A stretch of 57,929 nucleotides of DNA from a virus. Below, piece after piece: positions 1-5,643 of the stretch. The number at the start of each line of letters is the position of its first letter. The first letter of the stretch is position 1. A program made the position numbers and the translations under genes. The notes under the pieces were generated by a model. That model worked only from the letters and a program-made list of their open reading frames with translations, was not told the DNA's origin and searched no databases. Location: positions 1-57,929 of the IMG/VR virus record IMGVR_UViG_3300043119_000538. One strand, 5' to 3'.

Positions 1-1
1 A

Positions 2-289
2 TACGGTGTTGCCGCAAATCTTGAGATTGCTGTCGGCAATATGAAGTTCAGTGAAGCTGAAGTCGAGATCAAAGTGACGGCTAAGGTCATCGGTGTGAAA
101 ACTCGTGCCGATTCTATGCTTGAGACTATGATCAAACTGAAAGGTCTAAAACTGAAGAATGCCAATGGTGATGAACTTGTTGGCTATAACAGTCGTGCCC
201 ATAAGATGCCTTTCATCTATCAGAAAGCTTCTGACGGTAAGCGTTACAAATGTGCCGAAGATATGGCAAAATTCTTGTTTGCAGCATAA
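2..289 (+). CDS. Hypothetical phage protein, 5'-truncated by window edge
   Basis: The frame is open from the first bases of the window, so the gene very probably begins upstream. An internal ATG at 41 has no Shine-Dalgarno sequence in front of it. The visible part is a small basic, lysine-rich protein with the C-terminal pattern DGKRYKCAEDMAKFLFAA. I recognise no enzymatic motif. It is followed after 12 bases, with a GGAG ribosome site, by another small gene, so the two are probably co-transcribed. Its base composition is richer in G+C than the structural genes further on, like the DUF932 gene nearby. Function unknown. Confidence 0.6.
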   Translation, partial: YGVAANLEIAVGNMKFSEAEVEIKVTAKVIGVKTRADSMLETMIKLKGLKLKNANGDELVGYNSRAHKMPFIYQKASDGKRYKCAEDMAKFLFAA

Positions 290-301
290 GGAGAACTGAC
301 C

Positions 302-484
302 ATGAATAAACTTCAAATCCTAGGCGATCGCATGATGACTGTCGCTAAGACCTATCACAATGACATTCTTGCAAATGAGTTTGCTCGTGTCGGTGATCTT
401 GTTGCTCACCAAGGTATGCCCTTTGTGAAAAAGCTGACTGAAAAAGATATGATGGTTGTGAAATATTTTAAAAATAATTGTTGA
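302..484 (+). CDS. Small hypothetical protein (60 aa)
   Basis: A 60-residue ORF preceded by an AAGGAG ribosome site at about 289-294, 12 bases after the preceding gene. It is predicted to be soluble and slightly basic, with no signal peptide and no recognised motif. Its stop codon TGA lies inside the TTGACA -35 box of the promoter for the DUF932 gene, so one transcription unit ends exactly where the next begins. Function unknown. Confidence 0.55.
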   Translation: MNKLQILGDRMMTVAKTYHNDILANEFARVGDLVAHQGMPFVKKLTEKDMMVVKYFKNNC

Positions 485-509
485 CATTGTTTTAATTGTA
501 TGTTATGTT
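481..509 (+). promoter_or_regulatory. Sigma70-type early promoter for DUF932 gene
   Basis: TTGACA at 481-486, a 17-base spacer, then TATGTT at 504-509. A GAGGAA ribosome site and the ATG at 545 follow. The -35 box matches consensus and the -10 box is a close match, as expected for early genes read by host RNA polymerase. Confidence 0.65.
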
Positions 510-544
510 GACTATGTAACCAAAACAAAACAGAGGAATACAAA

Positions 545-1495
545 ATGGCTCACGAGATTGAATTTGTTAACGGCGCTGCTCAGATGGCATTTGTCGGTGA
601 ATTGCCTTGGCATGGCCTGGGTGTTCAGGTTGCCGATGATTTGGCTCCTGCCGATATGATGAAGGCTGCTGGTGTTGACTGGCGTGTACAAGAGGTTGAA
701 ACCTTTGCTGAGTTCAACGGCAAAAAAGTCCCAACCGGTATGAAAGCACTGATCCGTGAAACTGACGGCCGTGTATTGACTCAGGTCGGCAAGGGTTGGC
801 ACCCTGTCCAAAACGAAGAGGCCTTTGAGTTCTTCAAGGACTTCACCGATGCTGGTAAGATGAAAATGCACACTGCAGGTTCTTTGAAGAACGGTGAGAT
901 CATCTGGGCCTTGGCAAAAGTTGATGATGACTTTGAATTGTTCAATGGTGATAAAGTTGAGAGCTACATGCTCTTCTCGAACCCACACCAATACGGCAAG
1001 ACCATCGACATTCGGTTTACTCCTATCCGTGTGGTATGTAACAACACCTTGACATTGTCGCTCAACCAGACCGCTGCAAATGCAGTCAAGTTGAACCACC
1101 GTCAAAAGTTTGATGCTGATGCTGTCAAAGATATGATGGGCATTGCACACTTCAAGATGTCGCAATACAAGGAAATGGCTTCCTTCCTTGGCTCCAAGCG
1201 CACCACTGAGGATACCGTCAAACAATACTTCGGTGAGTTGTTGGGTATGTCAAACAAGAAGGAAGGTGAATTGAGCCGCACCGCCGCCCGTGCAATGGAA
1301 GTTCTGATTGAACAACCAGGTGCTGAGTTTGCCGAAGGCTCTTGGTGGTCTGCCTTTAACTCGATTACCTTCATGACTGACCATGAATTGGGTCGCTCGG
1401 CCGATACGCGGATGCAATCGGCATGGTATGGCACTAACAAAAAGCTGAAAACTCAGGCCTTGGAATTGGCCTTGGAAATGGCAGAGGCTGCTTAA
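545..1495 (+). CDS. DUF932 (phage/plasmid-like TIGR03299) protein
   Basis: A 316-residue protein starting MAHEIEFVNGAAQMAFVGEL and continuing PWHGLGVQV, the hallmark N-terminus of the DUF932/TIGR03299 phage-plasmid protein family, whose molecular role is not established. The length is typical of the family. It lies behind its own sigma70-type promoter and a GAGGAA ribosome site, so it is likely an early gene. The sequence is visibly richer in G+C, and uses more GCC/CTG/ACC codons, than the AT-rich structural genes, suggesting strong expression or a different history. The 3' end overlaps by four bases the convergent minus-strand EF-hand gene. The family call is confident; the function is unknown. 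Confidence 0.85.
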   Translation: MAHEIEFVNGAAQMAFVGELPWHGLGVQVADDLAPADMMKAAGVDWRVQEVETFAEFNGKKVPTGMKALIRETDGRVLTQVGKGWHPVQNEEAFEFFKDFTDAGKMKMHTAGSLKNGEIIWALAKVDDDFELFNGDKVESYMLFSNPHQYGKTIDIRFTPIRVVCNNTLTLSLNQTAANAVKLNHRQKFDADAVKDMMGIAHFKMSQYKEMASFLGSKRTTEDTVKQYFGELLGMSNKKEGELSRTAARAMEVLIEQPGAEFAEGSWWSAFNSITFMTDHELGRSADTRMQSAWYGTNKKLKTQALELALEMAEAA

Positions 1496-1809
1496 CTTCT
1501 GCTCATGTAAGCTTGACTTCCAAAAAATGTAGCGACTACACCAGCCTGGGCAATGTAAAACATGCCCAGGATATTATCTATAGCCTGGATGCGTTCTGTA
1601 TCAATCCATGGTAAAAATAACAATGCTGTAAAGAAGACCATTGACGCCATAGCAATCCATGCCATGCGCCGTTGTTGGTCTTCTTTTTTATCTAGATTCT
1701 CAATCTCAATTATCTCTTGAGTCTTTTTAATATCACTATTTGAAATAACACCATCTCCATCACTATCATAACCAATGCGACTTGACTTTTTGTCCATTGT
1801 TCTGTCCAT
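1492..1809 (-). CDS. EF-hand-containing small membrane protein, candidate holin
   Basis: A 105-residue protein. Residues 15-26 (DSDGDGVISNSD) form a complete 12-residue EF-hand/dockerin-type calcium loop with Asp at positions 1, 3, 5 and 12 and Gly at 6. A charged, probably helical stretch follows, then two hydrophobic segments at about 48-67 and 78-97. The architecture is a cytosolic or periplasmic calcium loop plus a two-helix membrane anchor, about the size of a small holin. It is divergent from the SleB cell-wall hydrolase and has its own late-type octamer (minus strand, 1840-1847). A lysis role is inferred from position and topology, not from homology to a characterised holin. Confidence 0.6.
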   Translation of the reverse strand: MDRTMDKKSSRIGYDSDGDGVISNSDIKKTQEIIEIENLDKKEDQQRRMAWIAMASMVFFTALLFLPWIDTERIQAIDNILGMFYIAQAGVVATFFGSQAYMSRS

Positions 1810-1839
1810 AGTACGTAATTTTTGTATAAGTATATAACA

Positions 1840-1847
1840 TATTTATA
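1840..1847 (-). promoter_or_regulatory. T4-type late promoter octamer (minus strand)
   Basis: On the minus strand the sequence reads TATAAATA, an exact match to the T4 late promoter -10 element, 31 bases upstream of the EF-hand membrane gene start. It directly abuts the -35 box of the divergent early promoter on the plus strand. Confidence 0.5.
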
Positions 1848-1875
1848 TTGACAAAGTTCTATAGTATGGTATAAT
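1848..1875 (+). promoter_or_regulatory. Strong sigma70-type promoter for SleB hydrolase gene
   Basis: TTGACA at 1848-1853, a 16-base spacer, and TATAAT at 1870-1875: consensus at both boxes. Transcripts would start near 1882 and enter the cell-wall hydrolase gene at 1953 through an AAGGAAA ribosome site. Confidence 0.7.
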
Positions 1876-1952
1876 GAATTAATGGTTCTGAATAATATGA
1901 AAGGATTAATGAGTTATAACTAATATATTTTAACTATATAAGGAAATACAAA

Positions 1953-2420
1953 ATGAGATATATCTTAGGAATAATTATTCTCACTAGTATCTTAACAAGT
2001 ACTAAAGTTGAAGCACTACATGATGATTATATGAATGAATTAAATTGTCTAGCACTTAATGTTTATTTTGAATCAAGAGGTGAATCTAGTCTGGGTCAAA
2101 AAGCTGTTGCATGGGTGACTCTTAATAGGACTAACTCTCCAGAATACCCAGACGATATTTGTGATGTTGTCTATGATAGAGGTCAATTCTCATGGACAAG
2201 AGATAAAAAGTCTGATGATCCTAAGGATGATAATGCATGGGCTAGAGCCTTATATATAGCATATGTGATTCTTAAAACCCATAAGGTTAGCAACGATCCA
2301 ACAGATGGTGCTGTTATGTTTCACACATTAAATAGTAAACCTTCTTGGAGAAAATCATATGTTGTTACTACAAAGATTGACGGACATATTTTTTACAAGA
2401 AAGAAACTGACAATGGCTAA
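1953..2420 (+). CDS. SleB-type cell wall hydrolase (endolysin candidate)
   Basis: A 155-residue protein with an N-terminal hydrophobic segment (residues 1-21, MRYILGIIILTSILTSTKVE), either a cleavable signal peptide or a signal-anchor. The SleB/CwlJ-type hydrolase fold (Hydrolase_2, PF07486) follows: LALNVYFESRGES, QKAVAWVTLNR, DICDVVYDRGQFSW. The Glu of YFESRGE is the likely catalytic acid. Such enzymes cleave peptidoglycan glycan strands and are common endolysins of marine T4-like phages. A secretion signal implies export by the host Sec system. The gene is divergent from the EF-hand membrane protein and overlaps the next small gene. A spore-type role is excluded by the phage context. Confidence 0.85.
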   Translation: MRYILGIIILTSILTSTKVEALHDDYMNELNCLALNVYFESRGESSLGQKAVAWVTLNRTNSPEYPDDICDVVYDRGQFSWTRDKKSDDPKDDNAWARALYIAYVILKTHKVSNDPTDGAVMFHTLNSKPSWRKSYVVTTKIDGHIFYKKETDNG

Positions 2421-2553
2421 ATGGGATAATAAAAAACTTGAAACAGACATAGAGGATGCTAAAAAGAAAGATGATAATCCTCCTGTGCCTGTGACAACAC
2501 CAAAACATAAGTTAACACATGAAGAAACAATTAGGCGATATGATAGAGGTTGA
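2413..2553 (+). CDS. Small hydrophilic protein (46 aa)
   Basis: It starts at ATG 2413, inside the last codons of the hydrolase gene (overlap 8 bases), with an AAGAAA-type purine stretch upstream. The 46-residue product begins MAKWDNKKLETD and is highly charged, with a proline-rich middle (DDNPPVPVTTP). An upstream in-frame start at 2359 would lie deep in the hydrolase gene and is less likely. The overlap suggests translational coupling to the hydrolase. Possibly an accessory lysis protein by position; no family recognised. Confidence 0.45.
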   Translation: MAKWDNKKLETDIEDAKKKDDNPPVPVTTPKHKLTHEETIRRYDRG

Positions 2554-2554
2554 T

Positions 2555-2818
2555 ATGAAAACGTTTGAAACTTATGAATATGTGCATAATTTACAACCTT
2601 GTATGAAACGACCTATTGTTGTTCATGCCAAACAGATACATGAAGAGTTCCGTGTCAATACTCTTGAAGGTAATTACAAGCAAGGTAAAGCTGGTGACTA
2701 TCTCATGATGGGTATTGATGCTGAACTTTATATTTGTGATAAAGCCATCTTTGAAAAGACCTATGACTTTACCGATACTGATAATTCTAAAGCATGGACA
2801 CCATGGGGACACCTTTGA
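2555..2818 (+). CDS. PGDYG-like small phage protein
   Basis: The start at 2555 is chosen because AGAGG lies six bases upstream; in-frame ATGs at 2519 and 2540 lack a ribosome site. The 87-residue product contains HAKQIHEEFRVNTLEG followed by KAGDYLMMGIDAELYICDK and FEKTYD. This resembles the small phage PGDYG-type domain (substrate-like beta fold, function unknown), with Ala in place of the Pro. It starts immediately after the preceding 46-residue gene. The family assignment is tentative. Confidence 0.5.
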   Translation: MKTFETYEYVHNLQPCMKRPIVVHAKQIHEEFRVNTLEGNYKQGKAGDYLMMGIDAELYICDKAIFEKTYDFTDTDNSKAWTPWGHL

Positions 2819-2827
2819 AAACAATGG

Positions 2828-2858
2828 TTGACATATACTAATTAAGGTGTTATAAATA
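2828..2858 (+). promoter_or_regulatory. tmRNA promoter: sigma70 boxes overlapping a late octamer
   Basis: TTGACA at 2828-2833, a 17-base spacer and TATAAA at 2851-2856 form a near-consensus sigma70 promoter. The same -10 region reads TATAAATA (2851-2858), the exact T4 late octamer. The predicted start near 2863 lies just before the acceptor portion of the tmRNA gene. Confidence 0.6.
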
Positions 2859-2862
2859 GACT

Positions 2863-3160
2863 TGTAAATATTGAAGCAACATGGACACATTCTGGACTGC
2901 GGGGCGGTACCGCACGACTCCACCATAGATACACTGCTTATGGTCTTTTGACACGGGGATAGGCTTTACGCCGTCTGGTAGTGTATCTTTGCTGGGGTCG
3001 AAATTAGGATCGACAGGTGTGAAGATAGAGTGGAGTTTACCGGATGGCCTCGTATCGGCTAAATAAACTAAAGGCAAATGAAAATTTCGCACCTGAGGTT
3101 CGCCTAGCGGCTTAATCTCTTGCGGTATGAGCTCCACCGTATAACCTAACGGGCTCACTT
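2863..3160 (+). ncRNA. ssrA: Permuted two-piece tmRNA (ssrA), tag ANENFAPEVRLAA
   Basis: tmRNA rescues stalled ribosomes and adds a degradation tag. Here the acceptor part comes first and ends in the encoded CCA at 2923-2925, and the coding part begins with GGGGTCG at 2994-3000. GGGGTCG pairs perfectly over 7 bp (one G-U) with CGACTCC at 2915-2921 just before the discriminator A and CCA. A T-arm stem TGCGG/CCGCA sits at 2898-2902/2910-2914. The intervening segment is closed by a perfect 9-bp helix, AGATACACT 2927-2935 with AGTGTATCT 2980-2988. A tag reading frame runs 3074-3115 from resume codon GCA: ANENFAPEVRLAA then TAA, ending in LAA like alphaproteobacterial tags. AGTTTA/TAAACT (3034-3039/3064-3069) is a likely pseudoknot 1 stem. 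The circular permutation is typical of Alphaproteobacteria. Outer ends are approximate. Confidence 0.9.
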
Positions 3161-3190
3161 AAACATGTTTATATAATTAAAGGAAATACT

Positions 3191-3538
3191 ATGAAAAAGA
3201 TTCTTCTTGCAACTACCATCCTTGCAATGACCGCTGTTTCTGCAATGGCTGCTGACCTTGGCTATGGCTTCTCTGTTGGCGCCGACATCAATGCAGAATA
3301 CAATTTGACCGCTGGTGGTGATATTGCATTGACTGCAACTCCAGCATTGTATTACAGTCTTGCTTCTGTCGACTTGACAATCGGTACCGATATTGATTTG
3401 GCTGATGTATATTTTGTCGGTCTTGATCTTGAAGCTTCGTATGATTTGAACGACAGTTTTAATTTGTATGCAAATGTATCTACAGATGAGAATTTTAACT
3501 TCGGTGATGTAGTTATTGGCGCCACTGTTAGTTTCTAA
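3191..3538 (+). CDS. Small secreted beta-rich (outer-membrane-like) protein
   Basis: A 115-residue protein with a textbook signal peptide (MKKILLATTILAMTAVSAMA, cleavage near residue 20-21). The mature part of about 95 residues has alternating hydrophobic/polar strands with many Asp, Tyr and Thr residues and a terminal Phe (GATVSF), the kind of C-terminal signal read by the Bam outer-membrane assembly machinery. It starts behind AAAGGAAA, 30 bases after the tmRNA, and is followed by a strong terminator, so it is probably the last gene of that transcript. Mature length is short for a full beta-barrel; a single small barrel or a periplasmic beta protein is possible. A role in superinfection exclusion or receptor masking would fit but is inference. 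Confidence 0.6.
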   Translation: MKKILLATTILAMTAVSAMAADLGYGFSVGADINAEYNLTAGGDIALTATPALYYSLASVDLTIGTDIDLADVYFVGLDLEASYDLNDSFNLYANVSTDENFNFGDVVIGATVSF

Positions 3539-3544
3539 TACTTA

Positions 3545-3578
3545 AAAATGTGGAGAGAACTTAATCTCTCCACATTTT
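3545..3578 (+). terminator. Rho-independent terminator after secreted protein gene
   Basis: Perfect 14-bp stem (3545-3558 with 3565-3578, core TGTGGAGAGA/TCTCTCCACA), six-base loop ACTTAA, and A-runs and T-runs at the two flanks. It can act on both strands. Confidence 0.85.
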
Positions 3579-3587
3579 ATTATTAGA

Positions 3588-3615
3588 TTGACATATCTTA
3601 TAGTTGGTGTATATT
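3588..3615 (+). promoter_or_regulatory. Sigma70-type promoter for the gp33-gp59-gp32 region
   Basis: TTGACA at 3588-3593, a 16-base spacer and TATATT at 3610-3615. It lies directly after the terminator, so the following operon starts afresh. The first gene has an AAAGGA ribosome site and starts at 3642. Confidence 0.65.
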
Positions 3616-3641
3616 AAACTATAGACTATGAAAGGATAAAC

Positions 3642-3839
3642 ATGGAATTAATTTCAACATACTTTAATGAACAGACTTCAAAGGCCCGAGCTGAAGTGAT
3701 TAAAAATAATGGTCTATATGAGGTTCATTACTACAATAATAGTGGTCAGTTATTCAGATCTGAAAACTTTGTCAATGAACAAACGGCACAAAACATTGCC
3801 GAAACATGGGCATCACAGATTCAAGTATTGAAGGAATAA
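3642..3839 (+). CDS. Small conserved phage protein (65 aa)
   Basis: A 65-residue soluble protein: an N-terminal beta-rich half (ARAEVIKNNGLYEVHYYNN) and a C-terminal helix (EQTAQNIAETWASQIQVL). It is the first gene after the promoter at 3588-3615 and is followed, one base after its stop, by the gp33-like gene, so it is in the same operon. Similar short proteins with this strand-then-helix pattern occur in marine T4-like phages, but no function is known to me. Confidence 0.6.
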   Translation: MELISTYFNEQTSKARAEVIKNNGLYEVHYYNNSGQLFRSENFVNEQTAQNIAETWASQIQVLKE

Positions 3840-3840
3840 T

Positions 3841-4062
3841 ATGACACTTTCAGCTGAAATGATCCTAAAAGAAGTAGAACAATATACAAATAATGAAGTC
3901 AGTCTTATTGATGCTTTAGTACATTTCTCTGAAAAACATGATATTGAAATTGAATTGATTGGTGAAATTGTAAGACGTTCTGTTGTATTAAAAGCAAAAG
4001 TTCGTAATGATGCAGAACGTCTTAACTTATTAGAAGAAAAAACGGCACAACTTCCAGTATGA
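3841..4062 (+). CDS. 33: gp33-like late promoter transcription co-activator
   Basis: A 73-residue protein. In T4, gp33 binds the RNA polymerase beta flap and, with sigma factor gp55 and sliding clamp gp45, activates late promoters. Here the central DALVHFSEKHDIEIELIGEI and the C-terminal LKAKVRNDAERLNLLE followed by TAQLPV match the short gp33 of marine T4-like phages (T4 gp33 itself is longer). Its stop overlaps the gp59 start (ATGA), and the order 33-59-32 is the same as in T4, which supports the call. It explains the many TATAAATA late promoters in the window. Confidence 0.75.
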   Translation: MTLSAEMILKEVEQYTNNEVSLIDALVHFSEKHDIEIELIGEIVRRSVVLKAKVRNDAERLNLLEEKTAQLPV

Positions 4063-4649
4063 GTATATATTCAACAAAAGCTGCATATGATCTGTATGTG
4101 TACTATTTGGCTTTAAAGAAACACTTTACCACTGATTATGATTTTTTCAAATACAATGGTAAAGTGAGAGCATCACAAGATGCCTTTGAGAATAGAAAAG
4201 ACAAGTTCTTTTTCTATAAACTATCAAAACGATCTGATTCTCAAAGTTATCTTTTAGCAAATATCATTCATAATCCTAAATTATGGATAGGTGATCTTGG
4301 TAATGGTAATGGTGAAACTATCTACAATGATTGGAAAAAAGTTCAGCAATCACTGATGTATACTTTCCAATCTGATATAAATAACATGGATGGAGATTTT
4401 GATTCCAATGTTCTTACAAAGGACGGTCAACATCCACCACTGATCCGAATGTACTTGACAAAACAAATACATTCTGAAACCTTGATTATGATAAACGACG
4501 TGATAAATATTTTTGATTATTGGGATAAGAAATTGGTTGACAAAATAATATGGCCTGATATAAAGAGAACATGTGTCAAATATAGACCATTCTTATCATT
4601 CGATAAGGCAAAAATTAAAACTACTATAATCGCAACATTTCGCAAATAA
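4059..4649 (+). CDS. 59: gp59-like replicative helicase loader
   Basis: A 196-residue protein close to T4 gp59 in length (217). gp59 binds fork DNA and gp32 and loads the gp41 helicase. The N-terminus carries the diagnostic LKKHFTTDYDFFKYNGKVRA and later KDKFFFYKLSKR. The protein is rich in Lys, Phe and Tyr, as expected for a DNA- and protein-binding adaptor. The start overlaps the gp33 stop by four bases, implying translational coupling, and gp32 follows after 21 bases. Confidence 0.9.
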   Translation: MSIYSTKAAYDLYVYYLALKKHFTTDYDFFKYNGKVRASQDAFENRKDKFFFYKLSKRSDSQSYLLANIIHNPKLWIGDLGNGNGETIYNDWKKVQQSLMYTFQSDINNMDGDFDSNVLTKDGQHPPLIRMYLTKQIHSETLIMINDVINIFDYWDKKLVDKIIWPDIKRTCVKYRPFLSFDKAKIKTTIIATFRK

Positions 4650-4670
4650 ATCGCATAAAGGATACTAAAC

Positions 4671-5585
4671 ATGGTTAATTTCGCAGACCTTAAGAAAAAC
4701 AGTTCATCGTCATTTGATAAATTGAATAATCAATTGAAATCAATGGGCAAGCCGAACTATTCTAATGACGAAGATAAATATTGGAAACCAATCGTTGATA
4801 AGGCTGGCAATGGTTTTGCCGTCCTTCGTTTCCTCCCTCCTCCAGTAAATGAAGAAATGCCATTTGTGCGCCTATGGGATCATGGATTCCAGGGACCAAC
4901 TGGTAAATGGTATATTGAGAAATCACTTACAACTCTTGGAATGCCTGATCCAGTTTCTGAACATAACTCAGAACTTTGGGCAACAGGTATTGAAGCAAAC
5001 AAAGAGATTGTTCGTAAACAAAAGCGTCGTGAGTCATATATTGCAAACGTCTATATCGTACGTGATCCAGCAAATCCTTCTAATGAAGGCAAAGTTTTCC
5101 TATACAAGTTTGGTAAGAAAATCTTTGAAAAACTCAATGACCTTATGAATCCACAATTTGAAGGTGAAGCAAAGGTTAACCCTTTCGATCTATGGAAAGG
5201 TGCTAACTTTCAACTTAAAATTCGTAAGTATGAAGGTTATCAGAACTATGACAAATCAGATTTTGCCCCAGCAGGTCCTTTGTTGGAAGATGATGATCGC
5301 CTAGAGGAAATCTGGAAATCAGAAAATTCTCTAAAGGATATTGTCGATCCTAAAAACTTCAAATCATATGAAGAACTCAAGACCAAATTGTATAGCACAC
5401 TTGGTCTTGACGGTAGCAAACGTGCACCCACATCCACTGCTGCTGAGGACGATGATGAGGTGATGGACTACACTCCTAAGTTTAAGGAACGTTCTGCTCC
5501 TGCTATGAGTGAAGCTTCATCGCCTTCTATTGATGAGGATGATGACGACAGTCTATCATTCTTCAAGAACCTTGCTGATGACTAA
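4671..5585 (+). CDS. 32: gp32 single-stranded DNA-binding protein (zinc-less)
   Basis: A 304-residue homologue of T4 gp32, which coats ssDNA in replication, recombination and repair. The core is clear: FRWDHGF-type region LWDHGFQGPTGKWYIE, NVYIVRDPANPSNEGKVFLY, KFGKKIFEKLNDLMNP and PFDLWKGANFQLKIRKYEGY. The acidic C-terminus (IDEDDDDSLSFFKNLADD) is the protein-interaction tail. The zinc-binding cysteines of T4 gp32 are absent; the protein has no cysteine at all. The ribosome site is AAAGGA. A strong terminator follows. Confidence 0.95.
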   Translation: MVNFADLKKNSSSSFDKLNNQLKSMGKPNYSNDEDKYWKPIVDKAGNGFAVLRFLPPPVNEEMPFVRLWDHGFQGPTGKWYIEKSLTTLGMPDPVSEHNSELWATGIEANKEIVRKQKRRESYIANVYIVRDPANPSNEGKVFLYKFGKKIFEKLNDLMNPQFEGEAKVNPFDLWKGANFQLKIRKYEGYQNYDKSDFAPAGPLLEDDDRLEEIWKSENSLKDIVDPKNFKSYEELKTKLYSTLGLDGSKRAPTSTAAEDDDEVMDYTPKFKERSAPAMSEASSPSIDEDDDDSLSFFKNLADD

Positions 5586-5615
5586 TCAGTAATGTGACTA
5601 TATTATGAAATATGA

Positions 5616-5640
5616 GGGGGTGCAGAAATGCATCCCCTTT
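5616..5640 (+). terminator. Rho-independent terminator of the gp32 operon
   Basis: 9-bp stem (5616-5624 with 5629-5637), GAAA tetraloop, and a T-run. It separates gp32 from the convergent minus-strand operon that ends at 5644. The T-run is only on the gp32 side. Confidence 0.85.
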
Positions 5641-5643
5641 TTG

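Noticed and set aside
512-1440. Long minus-strand frames opposite the DUF932 gene
   Set aside because: The plus-strand product is a recognised family with promoter and ribosome site. The antisense frames are by-products of its codon pattern.
2591-3158. Two minus-strand open frames (111 and 102 codons) across the tmRNA region
   Set aside because: They lie antisense to a structured RNA with clear tmRNA pairing and a tag frame, have no ribosome sites and no recognisable product.
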